Of a DNA stretch of 64,000 nt, positions 41,473 to 50,548 are shown in pieces. The stretch is from Hoeflea_A sp965216535. GTDB lineage: Bacteria; Pseudomonadota; Alphaproteobacteria; Rhizobiales; Rhizobiaceae. The position numbers and the translations under genes are program-made. The notes beneath the pieces are model-generated. The model ran no database searches. It was not told the origin of the DNA and saw only the letters and a program-made list of their open reading frames with translations. The stretch covers positions 7,440,001 through 7,504,000 of the forward strand of contig OZ244175.1 of the NCBI GenBank assembly GCA_965216535.1, read 5' to 3'. Position 1 is the first letter of the stretch. Each line of letters begins with the position of its first letter.

Positions 41473-42873
41473 TCAGCTATGTTGGGCCAAAAAGGCCAAA
41501 GCGTCCCGCTCAAAACGCGGCCACTCCGGGTCGTTGTCCGGGATAGCATGGTTCGAGCTGTCGTATGCGATGAATTTCGCTTTGGGCAGAGACTTTGCGA
41601 ACAGTCGCCCCTGCTCCACCGGTTGCATCCGGTCACTGGTCGCATGACACACAAGGCACGGCGCTTCGACTTTTGGCAAAATGGACCGAATGTCGATGTG
41701 ATCGATGACGCCGCGATACCGCCCCATGTTTTCGGGCGAGATCATTTTGCGCATGTCCTCCGCGTACTGCAGCCGGGCTTCCTGGCTTGCGCCCGGCACG
41801 ATGATCTGTGCCATCAGATCGCGAAGCGAAGGGTGATCGTCATCCCAACCCGCGGTCATCATTTGTTTCATGGCGTTCGCCCGTTCCACATCCTTGGGAG
41901 AGGTCCTGTTTGCACGACCCACCGGGAATCCGCCGATCATGACGATAGCGGAGACCCGTTCTGGCCGACGCGCGGCAAAAGCGGCGGCCACCGCAGACCC
42001 CTGCGAGATTGCGAGGATCGGCGCACGCTTGAGCCCTGCTGCGTTGAACACGGTTTCCAGGTCATCGACGAACCGCTCAAACGAGCAATTCTCAGCTTCC
42101 CAGTCGGAGAGACCGTTGAGCCGAGCATCAAACCGGATCAGCCGATGATGTTGCGCAATGGATGTGCAGATCGGCGCTACGCCGGGACTTCGCCAATCCA
42201 GTTCCAAGTGTCCAACCCAGCTTGGCGCCTTGACGACCGGAGACCCCGTCCCAACCGCACTCCAGGCCAGACTGATGCCGTCATCCGTTTGGCAATATCG
42301 AATCTCCTGAGACTTGGCGAAATCGGCACGCGATATAGCCGCACTCTCATCGGTGAAATTGATCGACAGCACCTCAATCGGCTGTGCGATGCCTTTGAAG
42401 GTATGCAGCCCTTCCCGGTGCAATTGGTTGGCAAAGTCGGATCCGGCAAGATCACAGAGGACCTTCGATACCAGAACGCCACCGGGTTCCGCGGCCGCCT
42501 GGAGCCGGGCGGCAATGTTGACCCCGTCGCCGAAGATGTCGTCACCCTCAATAGTAACATCCCCGACATGCAGACCGGCTCGAAGCTGAATGCGTTCTGG
42601 GACCACATAAGGATGATCCGGCTCCCTCAAGCGGGTCTGGATCGCGATTGCCGCGTCAAGCGCTTGCCCGGCAGACGGAAATTCAATCAATGCACCGTCG
42701 CCCAGAAGTTTGACCACCCGACCATCGCTCTGTTCAACAATGGGTGTCACCAAATCGCGGTACAAGGTGTTGAGTGTCTTGAGCAGCGGTTTGGACCCGC
42801 TCTGCATCATCCGGCTAAACCCGACGACGTCGAGAGACAGGATTGCAGCAAGGCGAAGTCGGCTCATGGTCAC
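41473..42873 (-). CDS. Class III adenylyl cyclase fused to alpha/beta hydrolase
   Basis: One 466-residue frame. Residues ~5-170 are a class III nucleotide cyclase domain: first metal Asp in ILSLDVVGFSRMM, second in LLGDGALIEF, and the catalytic Asn/Arg helix in GDGVNIAARLQAAAE. Residues ~190-466 are an alpha/beta hydrolase: DDGISLAWSAVGTGSP as the start strand, nucleophile region LAISQGSAVAAA, CHATSDRMQPVE for the acid and SSNHAIPD for the His. No membrane helices. Hydrolase ligand binding may control cAMP synthesis or the reverse; mycobacterial Rv1900c has the same two domains in the opposite order. Confidence 0.87.
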   Translation of the reverse strand: MTMSRLRLAAILSLDVVGFSRMMQSGSKPLLKTLNTLYRDLVTPIVEQSDGRVVKLLGDGALIEFPSAGQALDAAIAIQTRLREPDHPYVVPERIQLRAGLHVGDVTIEGDDIFGDGVNIAARLQAAAEPGGVLVSKVLCDLAGSDFANQLHREGLHTFKGIAQPIEVLSINFTDESAAISRADFAKSQEIRYCQTDDGISLAWSAVGTGSPVVKAPSWVGHLELDWRSPGVAPICTSIAQHHRLIRFDARLNGLSDWEAENCSFERFVDDLETVFNAAGLKRAPILAISQGSAVAAAFAARRPERVSAIVMIGGFPVGRANRTSPKDVERANAMKQMMTAGWDDDHPSLRDLMAQIIVPGASQEARLQYAEDMRKMISPENMGRYRGVIDHIDIRSILPKVEAPCLVCHATSDRMQPVEQGRLFAKSLPKAKFIAYDSSNHAIPDNDPEWPRFERDALAFLAQHS

Positions 42874-43129
42874 TTCCAGGAGATTATTTCGAGGAAGATA
42901 CCAAATTCACAGGACGATAGAAGCCGGAATAGCCCGACAACTGTGTTTGTTTTCGCGAGGATGATCGCTTTCCGTTATTAAAGCCGATTAGACTCATCGT
43001 TCGGCTTCCCAGTTAAGGGCTAGTTGGGAGCGCCGTACGACAACCCGCCAATATCTTTGCAATTCGACACATTCGGGCGCACCGCCGCCTTATGCAAGCC
43101 TGTAGATTTTCTCTCTGGGCGCGCTATGC

Positions 43130-44113
43130 TTGGTGATCGTGTTTACGCTCCCAAACAGTGATCATAGCCAGGGTGTGAATCTGGGCACCGCCGCGTTGAT
43201 GACACCCCAGCCGCTGGAAACCTTTCGCTCTGACTTGCAGGGGATCTGTGGCTCGTTCGATTTGCATCCGACTCATGTGGAGCGCGATCTCGTTCAGGGC
43301 CACCTGTCGGTCGAACACCATGGCGGACTGGATATCGCCCGCGTCGGCCTGGACGTCGAGCATGTAACGCGTGACCCGCAAAACATCCGCCGGGATCCGG
43401 GCAACCACTTCTTCCTGATCCTGCAACACCGCGGCCGGGCGCATCTGATCCAGGGTGATGTGGCGACATGGATCGAGCCCGGCGACATGTTTGTGGTGGA
43501 TTCGACCCAGGACAGCCAGTTTATCTATGGCGGCGAGTCCTCTTTGCAGATCTCCGTACACCTGCCTCGGGAAGAAATGTGCCATCGCTTTGGCCAGCGG
43601 ATTTACGGCGGGCTTGCCATTCAGGGCACAGACCCGATGGCCATCGCCATGAAAGCCGTCCTGGCAAAACTCATGATCATGACCGACGCCATCTCTCAGC
43701 CGCATATGGTTGAAGCCTTCTACAGTGTGTTCGGCGCCCTCCTGACAGAGCGAAAGCTGGGCAATGGTGGGCAGGTCAGCCCTGATCGGCAGATCGTACA
43801 AAGCGCGCTGAGTTTGATGGCCGAGCACTACCGCGCCCAGGATTTCACGACTCGTTCGTTGGCGGACCTGGCCGGCGTCTCACAACGCCGGCTCCAGCGC
43901 GCCTTTCGGATCACTGAAGAAACCCCGCACGAGCGCCTGCAGCGGTTTCGGGTCGAAGCCGTCCACCACGCCTTGCATGCGCAAAACGACAAGCCAGACA
44001 ACTCTGCTACCGTGACAAGCCTTGCCTTTGATGCGGGCTTTGGCGACCTCTCAACGTTCTATCGCTGCTATCACAAGCGGTTTGGAAAAGCGCCCGGCCA
44101 AAACCGGCCCTGA
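43130..44113 (+). CDS. AraC-family regulator
   Basis: Regulator of up to 327 residues. The C-terminal ~100 residues are the double helix-turn-helix of AraC proteins: FTTRSLADLAGVSQRRLQRA and, in the second half, ATVTSLAFDAGFGDLSTFYR with RFGKAPGQ. The N-terminal part is a cupin-like ligand domain (AraC-binding-like) around GDVATWIEPGDMFVVD. Start uncertain: TTG 43130, GTG 43133, GTG 43139 and ATG 43199 are in frame with no strong ribosome site. It precedes, on the same strand, an aldehyde dehydrogenase and a GMC oxidoreductase that it probably controls. The 256-base gap before it, divergent from the cyclase fusion, shows only a weak imperfect dyad around TCCCA/TGGGA. Confidence 0.88.
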   Translation: MVIVFTLPNSDHSQGVNLGTAALMTPQPLETFRSDLQGICGSFDLHPTHVERDLVQGHLSVEHHGGLDIARVGLDVEHVTRDPQNIRRDPGNHFFLILQHRGRAHLIQGDVATWIEPGDMFVVDSTQDSQFIYGGESSLQISVHLPREEMCHRFGQRIYGGLAIQGTDPMAIAMKAVLAKLMIMTDAISQPHMVEAFYSVFGALLTERKLGNGGQVSPDRQIVQSALSLMAEHYRAQDFTTRSLADLAGVSQRRLQRAFRITEETPHERLQRFRVEAVHHALHAQNDKPDNSATVTSLAFDAGFGDLSTFYRCYHKRFGKAPGQNRP

Positions 44114-44217
44114 CGCTATCCGCATATATTTTTGACGCTTGATGCGAAGACGCAGCCCGCGTTCATCCTCCACTTTGATCGCCCATAAACAATGCGACAG
44201 CGGCATCGGGAGGACAC

Positions 44218-45627
44218 ATGTCACAGCAATTCAATATGACGATCGGCGGCGCGCCGTATGCAACACCCGCTTCCTTCGAAGTGCACAACCCGGCGAACGG
44301 CGATGTTGTGGGCTATGCACCCAATGCGACGCTGGCGGACCTGGATGCCGCCGTCGAAGCGGCACAGGAGGCGTTTGAAACATGGTCGCAAACCCCGGAA
44401 GGGCACCGTGCCACGATACTGGGTCAATTGGCCGAGAAATTGGGCGAGCATGCCGATGAACTCGCCGCCTTGATCACACAAGAACAAGGCAAGCCGTTGA
44501 ACGGAGTCGGCTCGCGGTTCGAAATGGGCGGTGTCGGGGCCTGGACGGGCTACACCGCCTCGCTGGCTCTGCCGATGAAGGTGCTTCAGGACAACAATGA
44601 GGGCCGTGTCGAGATGTACCGCAAGCCGGTGGGCGTCGTCGGCTCGATCACACCGTGGAACTGGCCCGTTCTGATCGCTACCTGGCACATGATGCCCGCA
44701 ATCCGAACCGGCAATACGGTGGTGATCAAGCCCTCGCCTTTTACGCCACTTTCAACGCTCCGCATGGTGGAGATCATGAATGAGGTCCTGCCTTCAGGCG
44801 TCGTGAACGTGGTTACCTCGGACGACCAAGGCGACAATATTGGCGCTGCAATGGCCTCTCACACCGGCATCCGCAAGATCGTCTTCACGGGATCCTGTGC
44901 GACGGGATCCAAGGTGATGATGTCCGCTGCCGAGACAATGAAGCGTCTTACGCTCGAGATGGGTGGCAATGACGCTGGAATCGTTCTGCCGGATGTCGAT
45001 CCGGAGGCCATCGCGGAGGGTCTCTTCTGGGGTGGCTTCATCAATATGGGTCAGACTTGCGCCGCGATGAAGCGTCTCTACGTGCACGAAGACGTCTATG
45101 AGGGCGTCTGTGAGGCGCTCGTCAACTACACCAGGAACATTCCCATGGGCGATGGCATGGACGAGGGCTCCATCATGGGGCCGGTCGCCAATCAGATGCA
45201 GTTCAACAAGCTCAAGGGCCTGGTGGACGACGCCAAAACACGTGGGCGTGTGCTGTTGGGGGGCGACCCTGGTGAAGGCTTGTTCTTTCCGCCGACGATT
45301 ATCGCAGATCTCGACAATGGCGATCCGCTGGTGGACGAAGAGCAATTCGGACCCGCCCTGCCAGTCATCAAATACAGCGATCTCGACGAGGTGATCGAGC
45401 GGGCCAATGACAGCCCGAACGGTCTTGGTGGATCTGTCTGGTCCAAGGATGTGGACAAAGCGAAAGAGGTCGCCTCGCGCATGGAGTGCGGCTCCGTCTG
45501 GATCAACAAGCACGGCGCGATTCAGCCAAACGCACCTTTTGGCGGGGTGAAGAAATCCGGCCTCGGCGTCGAGTTCGGCGAGGAAGGCCTGCAGGAATAC
45601 ACCGATATCCAGGTCGTGTTCAGCTAA
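44218..45627 (+). CDS. Aldehyde dehydrogenase
   Basis: NAD(P)-dependent aldehyde dehydrogenase of 469 residues, starting at an ATG behind GGGAGGAC. The catalytic Cys lies in MGQTCAAMKRL, the general-base Glu in TLEMGGND, the oxyanion Asn in TPWNWPV, and the coenzyme motif in FTGSCATGSKV. It oxidises the aldehyde formed by the following GMC oxidoreductase, 50 bases downstream. The trio AraC-aldehyde dehydrogenase-GMC recalls peg-type alcohol and ether catabolic clusters, but substrate is not shown by sequence. Confidence 0.92.
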   Translation: MSQQFNMTIGGAPYATPASFEVHNPANGDVVGYAPNATLADLDAAVEAAQEAFETWSQTPEGHRATILGQLAEKLGEHADELAALITQEQGKPLNGVGSRFEMGGVGAWTGYTASLALPMKVLQDNNEGRVEMYRKPVGVVGSITPWNWPVLIATWHMMPAIRTGNTVVIKPSPFTPLSTLRMVEIMNEVLPSGVVNVVTSDDQGDNIGAAMASHTGIRKIVFTGSCATGSKVMMSAAETMKRLTLEMGGNDAGIVLPDVDPEAIAEGLFWGGFINMGQTCAAMKRLYVHEDVYEGVCEALVNYTRNIPMGDGMDEGSIMGPVANQMQFNKLKGLVDDAKTRGRVLLGGDPGEGLFFPPTIIADLDNGDPLVDEEQFGPALPVIKYSDLDEVIERANDSPNGLGGSVWSKDVDKAKEVASRMECGSVWINKHGAIQPNAPFGGVKKSGLGVEFGEEGLQEYTDIQVVFS

Positions 45628-45677
45628 GCAGCGCGCCATGCAGACGCGCATGGGGCCAGCCAATCAGGGAGGAAGAC

Positions 45678-47321
45678 ATGGCAGACAAAATGAACCGCAG
45701 GGATTTCCTGCGCAAGACGTCACTTGCATCCGGTGTGCTGATGGTCGCACCAGGCGTTTTTGGCGCATCCGTCAATACCGCGGCGGCCCAAACCGGCAGT
45801 TTTGACTATATCATTTGCGGTGCTGGTTCGGCGGGCTGCGTGCTGGCCGCCAGGCTGACGGAGGACCCGGATGTCACTGTCCTGCTGATTGAGGCTGGAG
45901 GACCGGAAGAAGGTGTTGAGGCAATCTCAACCCCGCTTTTGCTCTTGCAGCTTTGGAACACAGAATATGACTACGCCTATTTCACCGCGCCGCAAAAGCA
46001 CTGCAACAACCGCAAGATCCATTGGCCGCGCGGTCGCGTCGTCGGCGGATCCGGCTCGCTCAACGGGATGCTCTACGTGCGCGGCCACGCGAGCGATTAT
46101 GACAACTGGGCCTATATGGGGAACCCGGGCTGGTCCTATGAAGAGGTCCTGCCCTACTTCAAGAAATCCGAGGATTTCGAAGGCGGCGAGAACGAGTACC
46201 ACGGCGTCGGCGGACCGCTGCGCGTGACCACGGAGTACGAGAAACACCCGACCACACAACGTATTGTCGAAGCCTGCCTGCAGGCGGGTTACAAGTTCAA
46301 CGACGACTATAACGGCGCAGACACTGAAGGTGTGAACTACGCCCAGATGAACACCAAGGACGGCAAGCGCCATTCGAGCGCGGTGGCTTTTCTGCGCCCA
46401 GCACTCGAGCGCCCAAACCTCAGCCTTCTGACCAATGCGAAAGTGGCCAAGGTCAATCTGGATGGCAAAACGGCGACCGGCATTACCTATGTCCAGGAAG
46501 GCGAAGAGCGTACCGTCACCGCAACGGGTGAGGTCATCCTGTCAGGTGGTACAATCGAGAGCCCCAAGATCCTTATGCTGTCCGGCATCGGAGAGGCGGC
46601 ACAGCTTGAAGAGCATGGCATCCCGGTGGCCCACGATCTGCCAGGGGTTGGCAAGAACCTGCATGACCACTCGCTGGCGCCAGTGATCTACGAGGGCGAG
46701 GTGCCACCGCCGACGAATCCGGCGGTGATTCCACTCCACGCGCAGGCCTTCATGCGATCGGACCCACGTCTACCGGCGCCGGATATGCAGCCCCTGTTCT
46801 TCCATGTGCCGCTCTACACAGGCGACACGCAAGAGCCGGTGACGCCCTCAGCCTACACGCTGTGCGCAGGCGGGGTCAGCCCCACAAGCCGAGGCGAACT
46901 CCGCCTTACCGGACCGGGCGTGGACGATCCACTCATGCTTGACCCGAACCTGCTGGAGACCGAGTACGACGTGCAGACCCTGGTGGCAAATATCAAAATG
47001 ATGCGCGAGATAGCAAAGCAGCCTGCACTGGCCGAGATCACCACGCGTGAGATTTATCCTGGCCCGGACGTGCAATCGGATGAGGATCTGGCGGACTACG
47101 CCCGTAACTCGCTGCAGTCCTATCACCACCAGGTGGGCACCTGCAAAATGGGCCGCGATGAATTCGCCGTCGTCGACCATGAGCTGAAAGTCCACGGGAT
47201 CGATGGCCTGCGGGTCATCGATGCGTCGATCATGCCAATCGTACCCACCGGCAACACGAACGCGCCCACGTATATGGTCGCGGAAAAAGGTGCTGATATG
47301 GTCAAAGCCGCACGCCGATAG
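45678..47321 (+). CDS. GMC-family oxidoreductase with Tat signal
   Basis: FAD-dependent alcohol dehydrogenase or oxidase of 547 residues from the ATG at 45678, behind GGGAGGAAG; the frame is open to 45486 only inside the previous gene. The N-terminus MADKMNRRDFLRKTSLASGV has a twin-arginine motif followed by a hydrophobic stretch and a VNTAAAQ-like cleavage site, so a periplasmic location is likely. FAD motif DYIICGAGSAGCVLAARL, RGRVVGGSGSLNGMLYVRG, and the catalytic His in LQSYHHQVGTCKMG are seen. It probably oxidises an alcohol in the periplasm, with the aldehyde processed by the neighbouring dehydrogenase. Confidence 0.92.
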   Translation: MADKMNRRDFLRKTSLASGVLMVAPGVFGASVNTAAAQTGSFDYIICGAGSAGCVLAARLTEDPDVTVLLIEAGGPEEGVEAISTPLLLLQLWNTEYDYAYFTAPQKHCNNRKIHWPRGRVVGGSGSLNGMLYVRGHASDYDNWAYMGNPGWSYEEVLPYFKKSEDFEGGENEYHGVGGPLRVTTEYEKHPTTQRIVEACLQAGYKFNDDYNGADTEGVNYAQMNTKDGKRHSSAVAFLRPALERPNLSLLTNAKVAKVNLDGKTATGITYVQEGEERTVTATGEVILSGGTIESPKILMLSGIGEAAQLEEHGIPVAHDLPGVGKNLHDHSLAPVIYEGEVPPPTNPAVIPLHAQAFMRSDPRLPAPDMQPLFFHVPLYTGDTQEPVTPSAYTLCAGGVSPTSRGELRLTGPGVDDPLMLDPNLLETEYDVQTLVANIKMMREIAKQPALAEITTREIYPGPDVQSDEDLADYARNSLQSYHHQVGTCKMGRDEFAVVDHELKVHGIDGLRVIDASIMPIVPTGNTNAPTYMVAEKGADMVKAARR

Positions 47322-47345
47322 GATCGCGGTTGCCTCAACGAATAC

Positions 47346-47379
47346 GGAGGCCGTCGCCGTTCTTCTGGCAGCGGCCTCC
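47346..47379. terminator. Hairpin between convergent GMC and PbfA genes
   Basis: GGAGGCCG (47346-47353) and CGGCCTCC (47372-47379) pair perfectly, with a further GCC/GGC pairing inside the loop, in the 116-base gap between two genes that point toward each other. The position suggests a bidirectional terminator, although no clear T-run follows on either side. Confidence 0.55.
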
Positions 47380-47437
47380 TGCGCATGCTCGTTTGTTGCT
47401 TCGATCGATGCGTTGATGCATTCCGCCAACGAAACCC

Positions 47438-48799
47438 TTAACGGGGTGCCACCTCCAATATCGCCTCTTCGACAATCGTCAGAGCCGTCTCCAGGTCCGC
47501 CTCGGATATCACTAAAGGCGGTGAGAGCGTCAGAACGCAGCCTTGTGAAATCTTGAAGCTCAGGCCGGCTTCGAGGCAGCCGTAGTAGATCGTTTCGGCC
47601 AGGTCGTTGCCGGGCTCTTTTGATTGCCGATCCTTGACGATCTCCACGCCGAACATCAGGCCTCGGCCGCGAATGTCTCCGACGATCGGGCAGCTTGCGA
47701 GCCGGTCGCGCAGCCGGTCCATGGCGGCTGATCCGAGGCGTTGCGAGCGTTCGACGAGCCCCTCCTCCTCGATGATCTCCAACGTCGTCAGTGCCGCGCG
47801 GGCGGTTACCGGGTTCTTTTCGTGGGTGTAGTGGCCGATGGCGAAGTCGCCGCAGACGTCGAGATCGTTGCGGGCGATACAGGCCGCGATCGGCAGGATA
47901 CCACCGCCCAGCGCCTTGCCGAGGGTAACGATGTCGGGAACGACGCCGTCATGTTCGAAGGCAAACATGCGTCCGGTCTTGCCCAGGCCGGTGGGGATTT
48001 CGTCCAGGATCAGCAGCGCGCCGTGCCGGGCGCAGGCCTCGCGCACCGATTTCCAGTAGCCGGGTGGCGGCACGTAGGGCACGGCCCGCATGGGTTCGGC
48101 GATCACCGCAGCCACATCGCCTTCCCGTTGCAGGACATAGTCTACCATGTTGGCGCAGGCCAGGCCGCAGACTTCAGGGCCGGCGTGATTGTAGGGGCAG
48201 CGGTAACAGGCGAAGGGCGCGACGTGTTCCGTGCCCGGCAGCAGCGGTCCGGCGATGTGCGAACGGAAGGTCGCCTCGCCGCCAACGCTTGCAGCACCCA
48301 GGCCAGCACCGTGGAAGGCGTCCCAGAAGGAAATCGTCTTGAACCGGCCGGTAGCAGCACGGGCGATCTTGAGCGCCACCTCGTTGGCGTCGGAACCGCC
48401 GGTGGTGAACAGCACCTTGTTGAGGTCACCGGGCGCAATGGCGCCGAGCTTTTCGGCAAGTGCCACCGCCGGCTCGTTGGTGAACCGCCGAGGTGCGAAG
48501 GGCAGATCGTCCAGTTGCTCTTTGATCGCCGCGACCAGACGCGGATGGCCATAGCCCAGGTGATGGACCGAATTGCCATGGAAATCCATGTAGCGACGAC
48601 CATCGAGATCTTCGATCCAGATCCCTTCCGCCTTGGCGATGGTCGACACACAGGGGCTGGACAGACTCTGGTGCAGGAACGCCTCGGCGTCGCGTTGAAG
48701 AAGCGGCGCCGAACGCGCGCCGGCGTTTTCCGCCTGCCACCGTGCGCGCGCTGCGGAGGTGTTCGATTCTCCCTCGGTGTGGGTGATTGGCTTTTTCAT
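47438..48799 (-). CDS. pbfA: Class III aminotransferase-fold enzyme, probable (R)-1-hydroxy-2-aminoethylphosphonate ammonia-lyase
   Basis: PLP enzyme of 453 residues, fold type I class III. The PLP Lys is in VTLGKALGGGILP, preceded by LILDEIPTGLGKTG; the PLP-phosphate region is LFTTGGSDANEVAL. Immediately downstream on the same strand of phnW, phnA and phnY, which is the characteristic context of PbfA. PbfA turns hydroxylated aminoethylphosphonate into phosphonoacetaldehyde plus ammonia and so feeds PhnY. The assignment rests on context and general resemblance; an alternative is an ordinary omega-transaminase. It is separated from phnY by 280 bases containing an inverted repeat. Confidence 0.78.
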   Translation of the reverse strand: MKKPITHTEGESNTSAARARWQAENAGARSAPLLQRDAEAFLHQSLSSPCVSTIAKAEGIWIEDLDGRRYMDFHGNSVHHLGYGHPRLVAAIKEQLDDLPFAPRRFTNEPAVALAEKLGAIAPGDLNKVLFTTGGSDANEVALKIARAATGRFKTISFWDAFHGAGLGAASVGGEATFRSHIAGPLLPGTEHVAPFACYRCPYNHAGPEVCGLACANMVDYVLQREGDVAAVIAEPMRAVPYVPPPGYWKSVREACARHGALLILDEIPTGLGKTGRMFAFEHDGVVPDIVTLGKALGGGILPIAACIARNDLDVCGDFAIGHYTHEKNPVTARAALTTLEIIEEEGLVERSQRLGSAAMDRLRDRLASCPIVGDIRGRGLMFGVEIVKDRQSKEPGNDLAETIYYGCLEAGLSFKISQGCVLTLSPPLVISEADLETALTIVEEAILEVAPR

Positions 48800-48902
48800 G
48801 CGGTCGTTCCTCTTGGCGGGGTTGCCTTATTGAAGGCGTGACCACTTCTGCGGTTTCCCTCCAAGGTCCCGGAGTGTCCCCGGCAACGAGTGCGGAAGCT
48901 GC

Positions 48903-48989
48903 AATTTCGGTGACAGTTTACTTGATTCCAGCCTGGCCTATAGCCATCGATAAGCCTCTGAAAGAATTAAGTAAACTGTCACCGAAATT
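48903..48989. repeat. REP/MITE-like element with 25-bp inverted repeats
   Basis: Arms 48903-48927 and 48965-48989 are inverted repeats with a single mismatch in 25 (core TTTCGGTGACAGTTTACTT), separated by 37 bases that include no gene. The element sits in the 280-base gap between phnY and pbfA, which are otherwise part of one minus-strand series. Compact, near-perfect repeats of this type are typical of dispersed REP-like or transposon-derived sequences; I recall similar GGTGACAGTTTACTT ends in proteobacterial genomes but cannot search. As RNA it could fold into a long hairpin that trims or stabilises the transcript. Confidence 0.75.
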
Positions 48990-49079
48990 CGAGCACGTCG
49001 TTTCTGCTTTCTTCTCCAATGCCGCCGCTGACCCGGATGGCGCCCTTCCGTGTAGGTGATCTTTTGCGTCATCCGCCTG

Positions 49080-50531
49080 CTATCGCGGCCACGGCAGCGA
49101 ATAGGTCTTGACGTTGGTGAAGAACTTCATCGCTTCCAGAACCCCTTCCTTGACGGCGTTGCCGCTATCCTTGATACCGCCGAAGGGCGACATTTCGATA
49201 CGGTAGCCCGGCTGCTCCCAGATATTGCAGGTGCCGACATCGAGACCATCGATAAAGGCAATGGCGCGGCGCAGATCGTTGGTGCAGACACCCGACGAGA
49301 GGCCGAACTCGGTGCTGTTGGAGATCGCCATGACGTCTGCGTCATTGTCCGGGACGCGGACGATGGGCACGATCGGACCAAAGGTCTCTTCCATGACGAG
49401 TTCGCAATCATGCGGCACCTTGTCGACGACAATGGGCGGCAGAAGCGCGCCTTGGCGACCGGGATGATAGAGGATTTCCGCGCCCTTTGCCGCAGCGTCG
49501 TGGACCCGGTTCTCGAACGTCTCGGCGGCCTGGGCGTGGATAACGCAGCCGAGCTGCGTGTCCGGATCCATCGGATCACCGAAGCGAATGGCCTTGGCCT
49601 TTTCCAGCACCAGTGGCACGAACCGGTCGGCCACCGATTCCTGCACCAGGATGCGCTTGACCGCCGTGCAGCGCTGTCCGGAATTGCCGGTGGCACCGGC
49701 CACGGCAATGGTCGCCGCCTTGTCCAGATCGGCGTCATCGAGATCGTTGAGGATGATCAGCGGATCGTTGCCGCCCAATTCCAGCGCCGCGCGCTTGTAG
49801 CCGGCTTTGTCGGCAATCAACTTGCCGACCGGCACACCCCCGGTGAAGGTGATGATGTCGATATTGTCGTTGACGATCATTTCTTCGCCGATATCTCCCG
49901 GCCAGCCGGTCACCACCTGGAACATCTCCGGCGGCAGGCCAGCTTCGTAGAGAATGTCAGCCAGTGACAGGGCCGTCAGCGGCGTCAGTTCCGTCGGTTT
50001 GCAGACCACGCAATTGTTGGTGGCGACCGCCGGGGCGATCTTGTGAGCCACCATGTTAAGCGGATGGTTGAACGGCGTGATCGCCGAGATCGCCCGCACC
50101 GGCTCGCGCTTGGTGTAGATCTTGCGATCCTTGCCCTGGGGCGTCAGATCGCAGGAAAACACCTGGCCGTCGTCGAGAATTGCCATTTGCCCGGCCAGCG
50201 TGAAGACATCATAGGAGCGGCCGGTCTCGTACAGCGCGTGCTGCTGGCAGATGCCAAGTTCCAACGTCAGCCAGTGCGCCAGCTGCTCGCGCCGCTCCCG
50301 GATCAGTTCGGCGGCGCGAAACAGAATCTGCTGGCGTTCATAGCGGGTCAGTTTCGGCTTGTAGGCGGCGGCGATCTCGAAGGCGCGGGCGGCATGTTCG
50401 GCCTGGCCTGCCGGCACCGTGCCGATCACCTCGTCGGTGTAGGGATAGCGCACCTCAACCACGGCGTCGGTAAAGACGGTCTCACCGCCGATGCGCATGC
50501 CCTCGCGTCTGATGTCAGTTTTTTCGGTCAT
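49080..50531 (-). CDS. phnY: Phosphonoacetaldehyde dehydrogenase
   Basis: Aldehyde dehydrogenase of 483 residues from the ATG at 50531; the reading frame is open to 51203, but only antisense to reason, overlapping phnA. The catalytic Cys is in GNSGQRCTAVKR, the Glu in AALELGGNDPL, the Asn in ITPFNHPLNM. Substrate assignment follows from tight linkage (17 bases) to phosphonoacetate hydrolase upstream and to PhnW before that. Reaction: phosphonoacetaldehyde + NAD+ to phosphonoacetate. The combination PhnW-PhnY-PhnA is the established third route for aminoethylphosphonate degradation. Confidence 0.92.
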   Translation of the reverse strand: MTEKTDIRREGMRIGGETVFTDAVVEVRYPYTDEVIGTVPAGQAEHAARAFEIAAAYKPKLTRYERQQILFRAAELIRERREQLAHWLTLELGICQQHALYETGRSYDVFTLAGQMAILDDGQVFSCDLTPQGKDRKIYTKREPVRAISAITPFNHPLNMVAHKIAPAVATNNCVVCKPTELTPLTALSLADILYEAGLPPEMFQVVTGWPGDIGEEMIVNDNIDIITFTGGVPVGKLIADKAGYKRAALELGGNDPLIILNDLDDADLDKAATIAVAGATGNSGQRCTAVKRILVQESVADRFVPLVLEKAKAIRFGDPMDPDTQLGCVIHAQAAETFENRVHDAAAKGAEILYHPGRQGALLPPIVVDKVPHDCELVMEETFGPIVPIVRVPDNDADVMAISNSTEFGLSSGVCTNDLRRAIAFIDGLDVGTCNIWEQPGYRIEMSPFGGIKDSGNAVKEGVLEAMKFFTNVKTYSLPWPR

Positions 50532-50548
50532 ATCTGGCTCTTTTCCGG

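Noticed and set aside
41380..42981. 533-codon plus-strand open frame
   Set aside because: Antisense to the cyclase-hydrolase fusion; no recognisable domain and composition typical of a complementary-strand frame.
45636..45653. Small hairpin CCATGC/GCATGG after the aldehyde dehydrogenase
   Set aside because: Only a 6-bp stem with no T-run, in a 50-base intercistronic gap; could arise by chance.
45486..45677. N-terminal extension of the GMC oxidoreductase
   Set aside because: It overlaps the aldehyde dehydrogenase gene. The ATG at 45678 has a strong ribosome site and is followed by a proper Tat signal.
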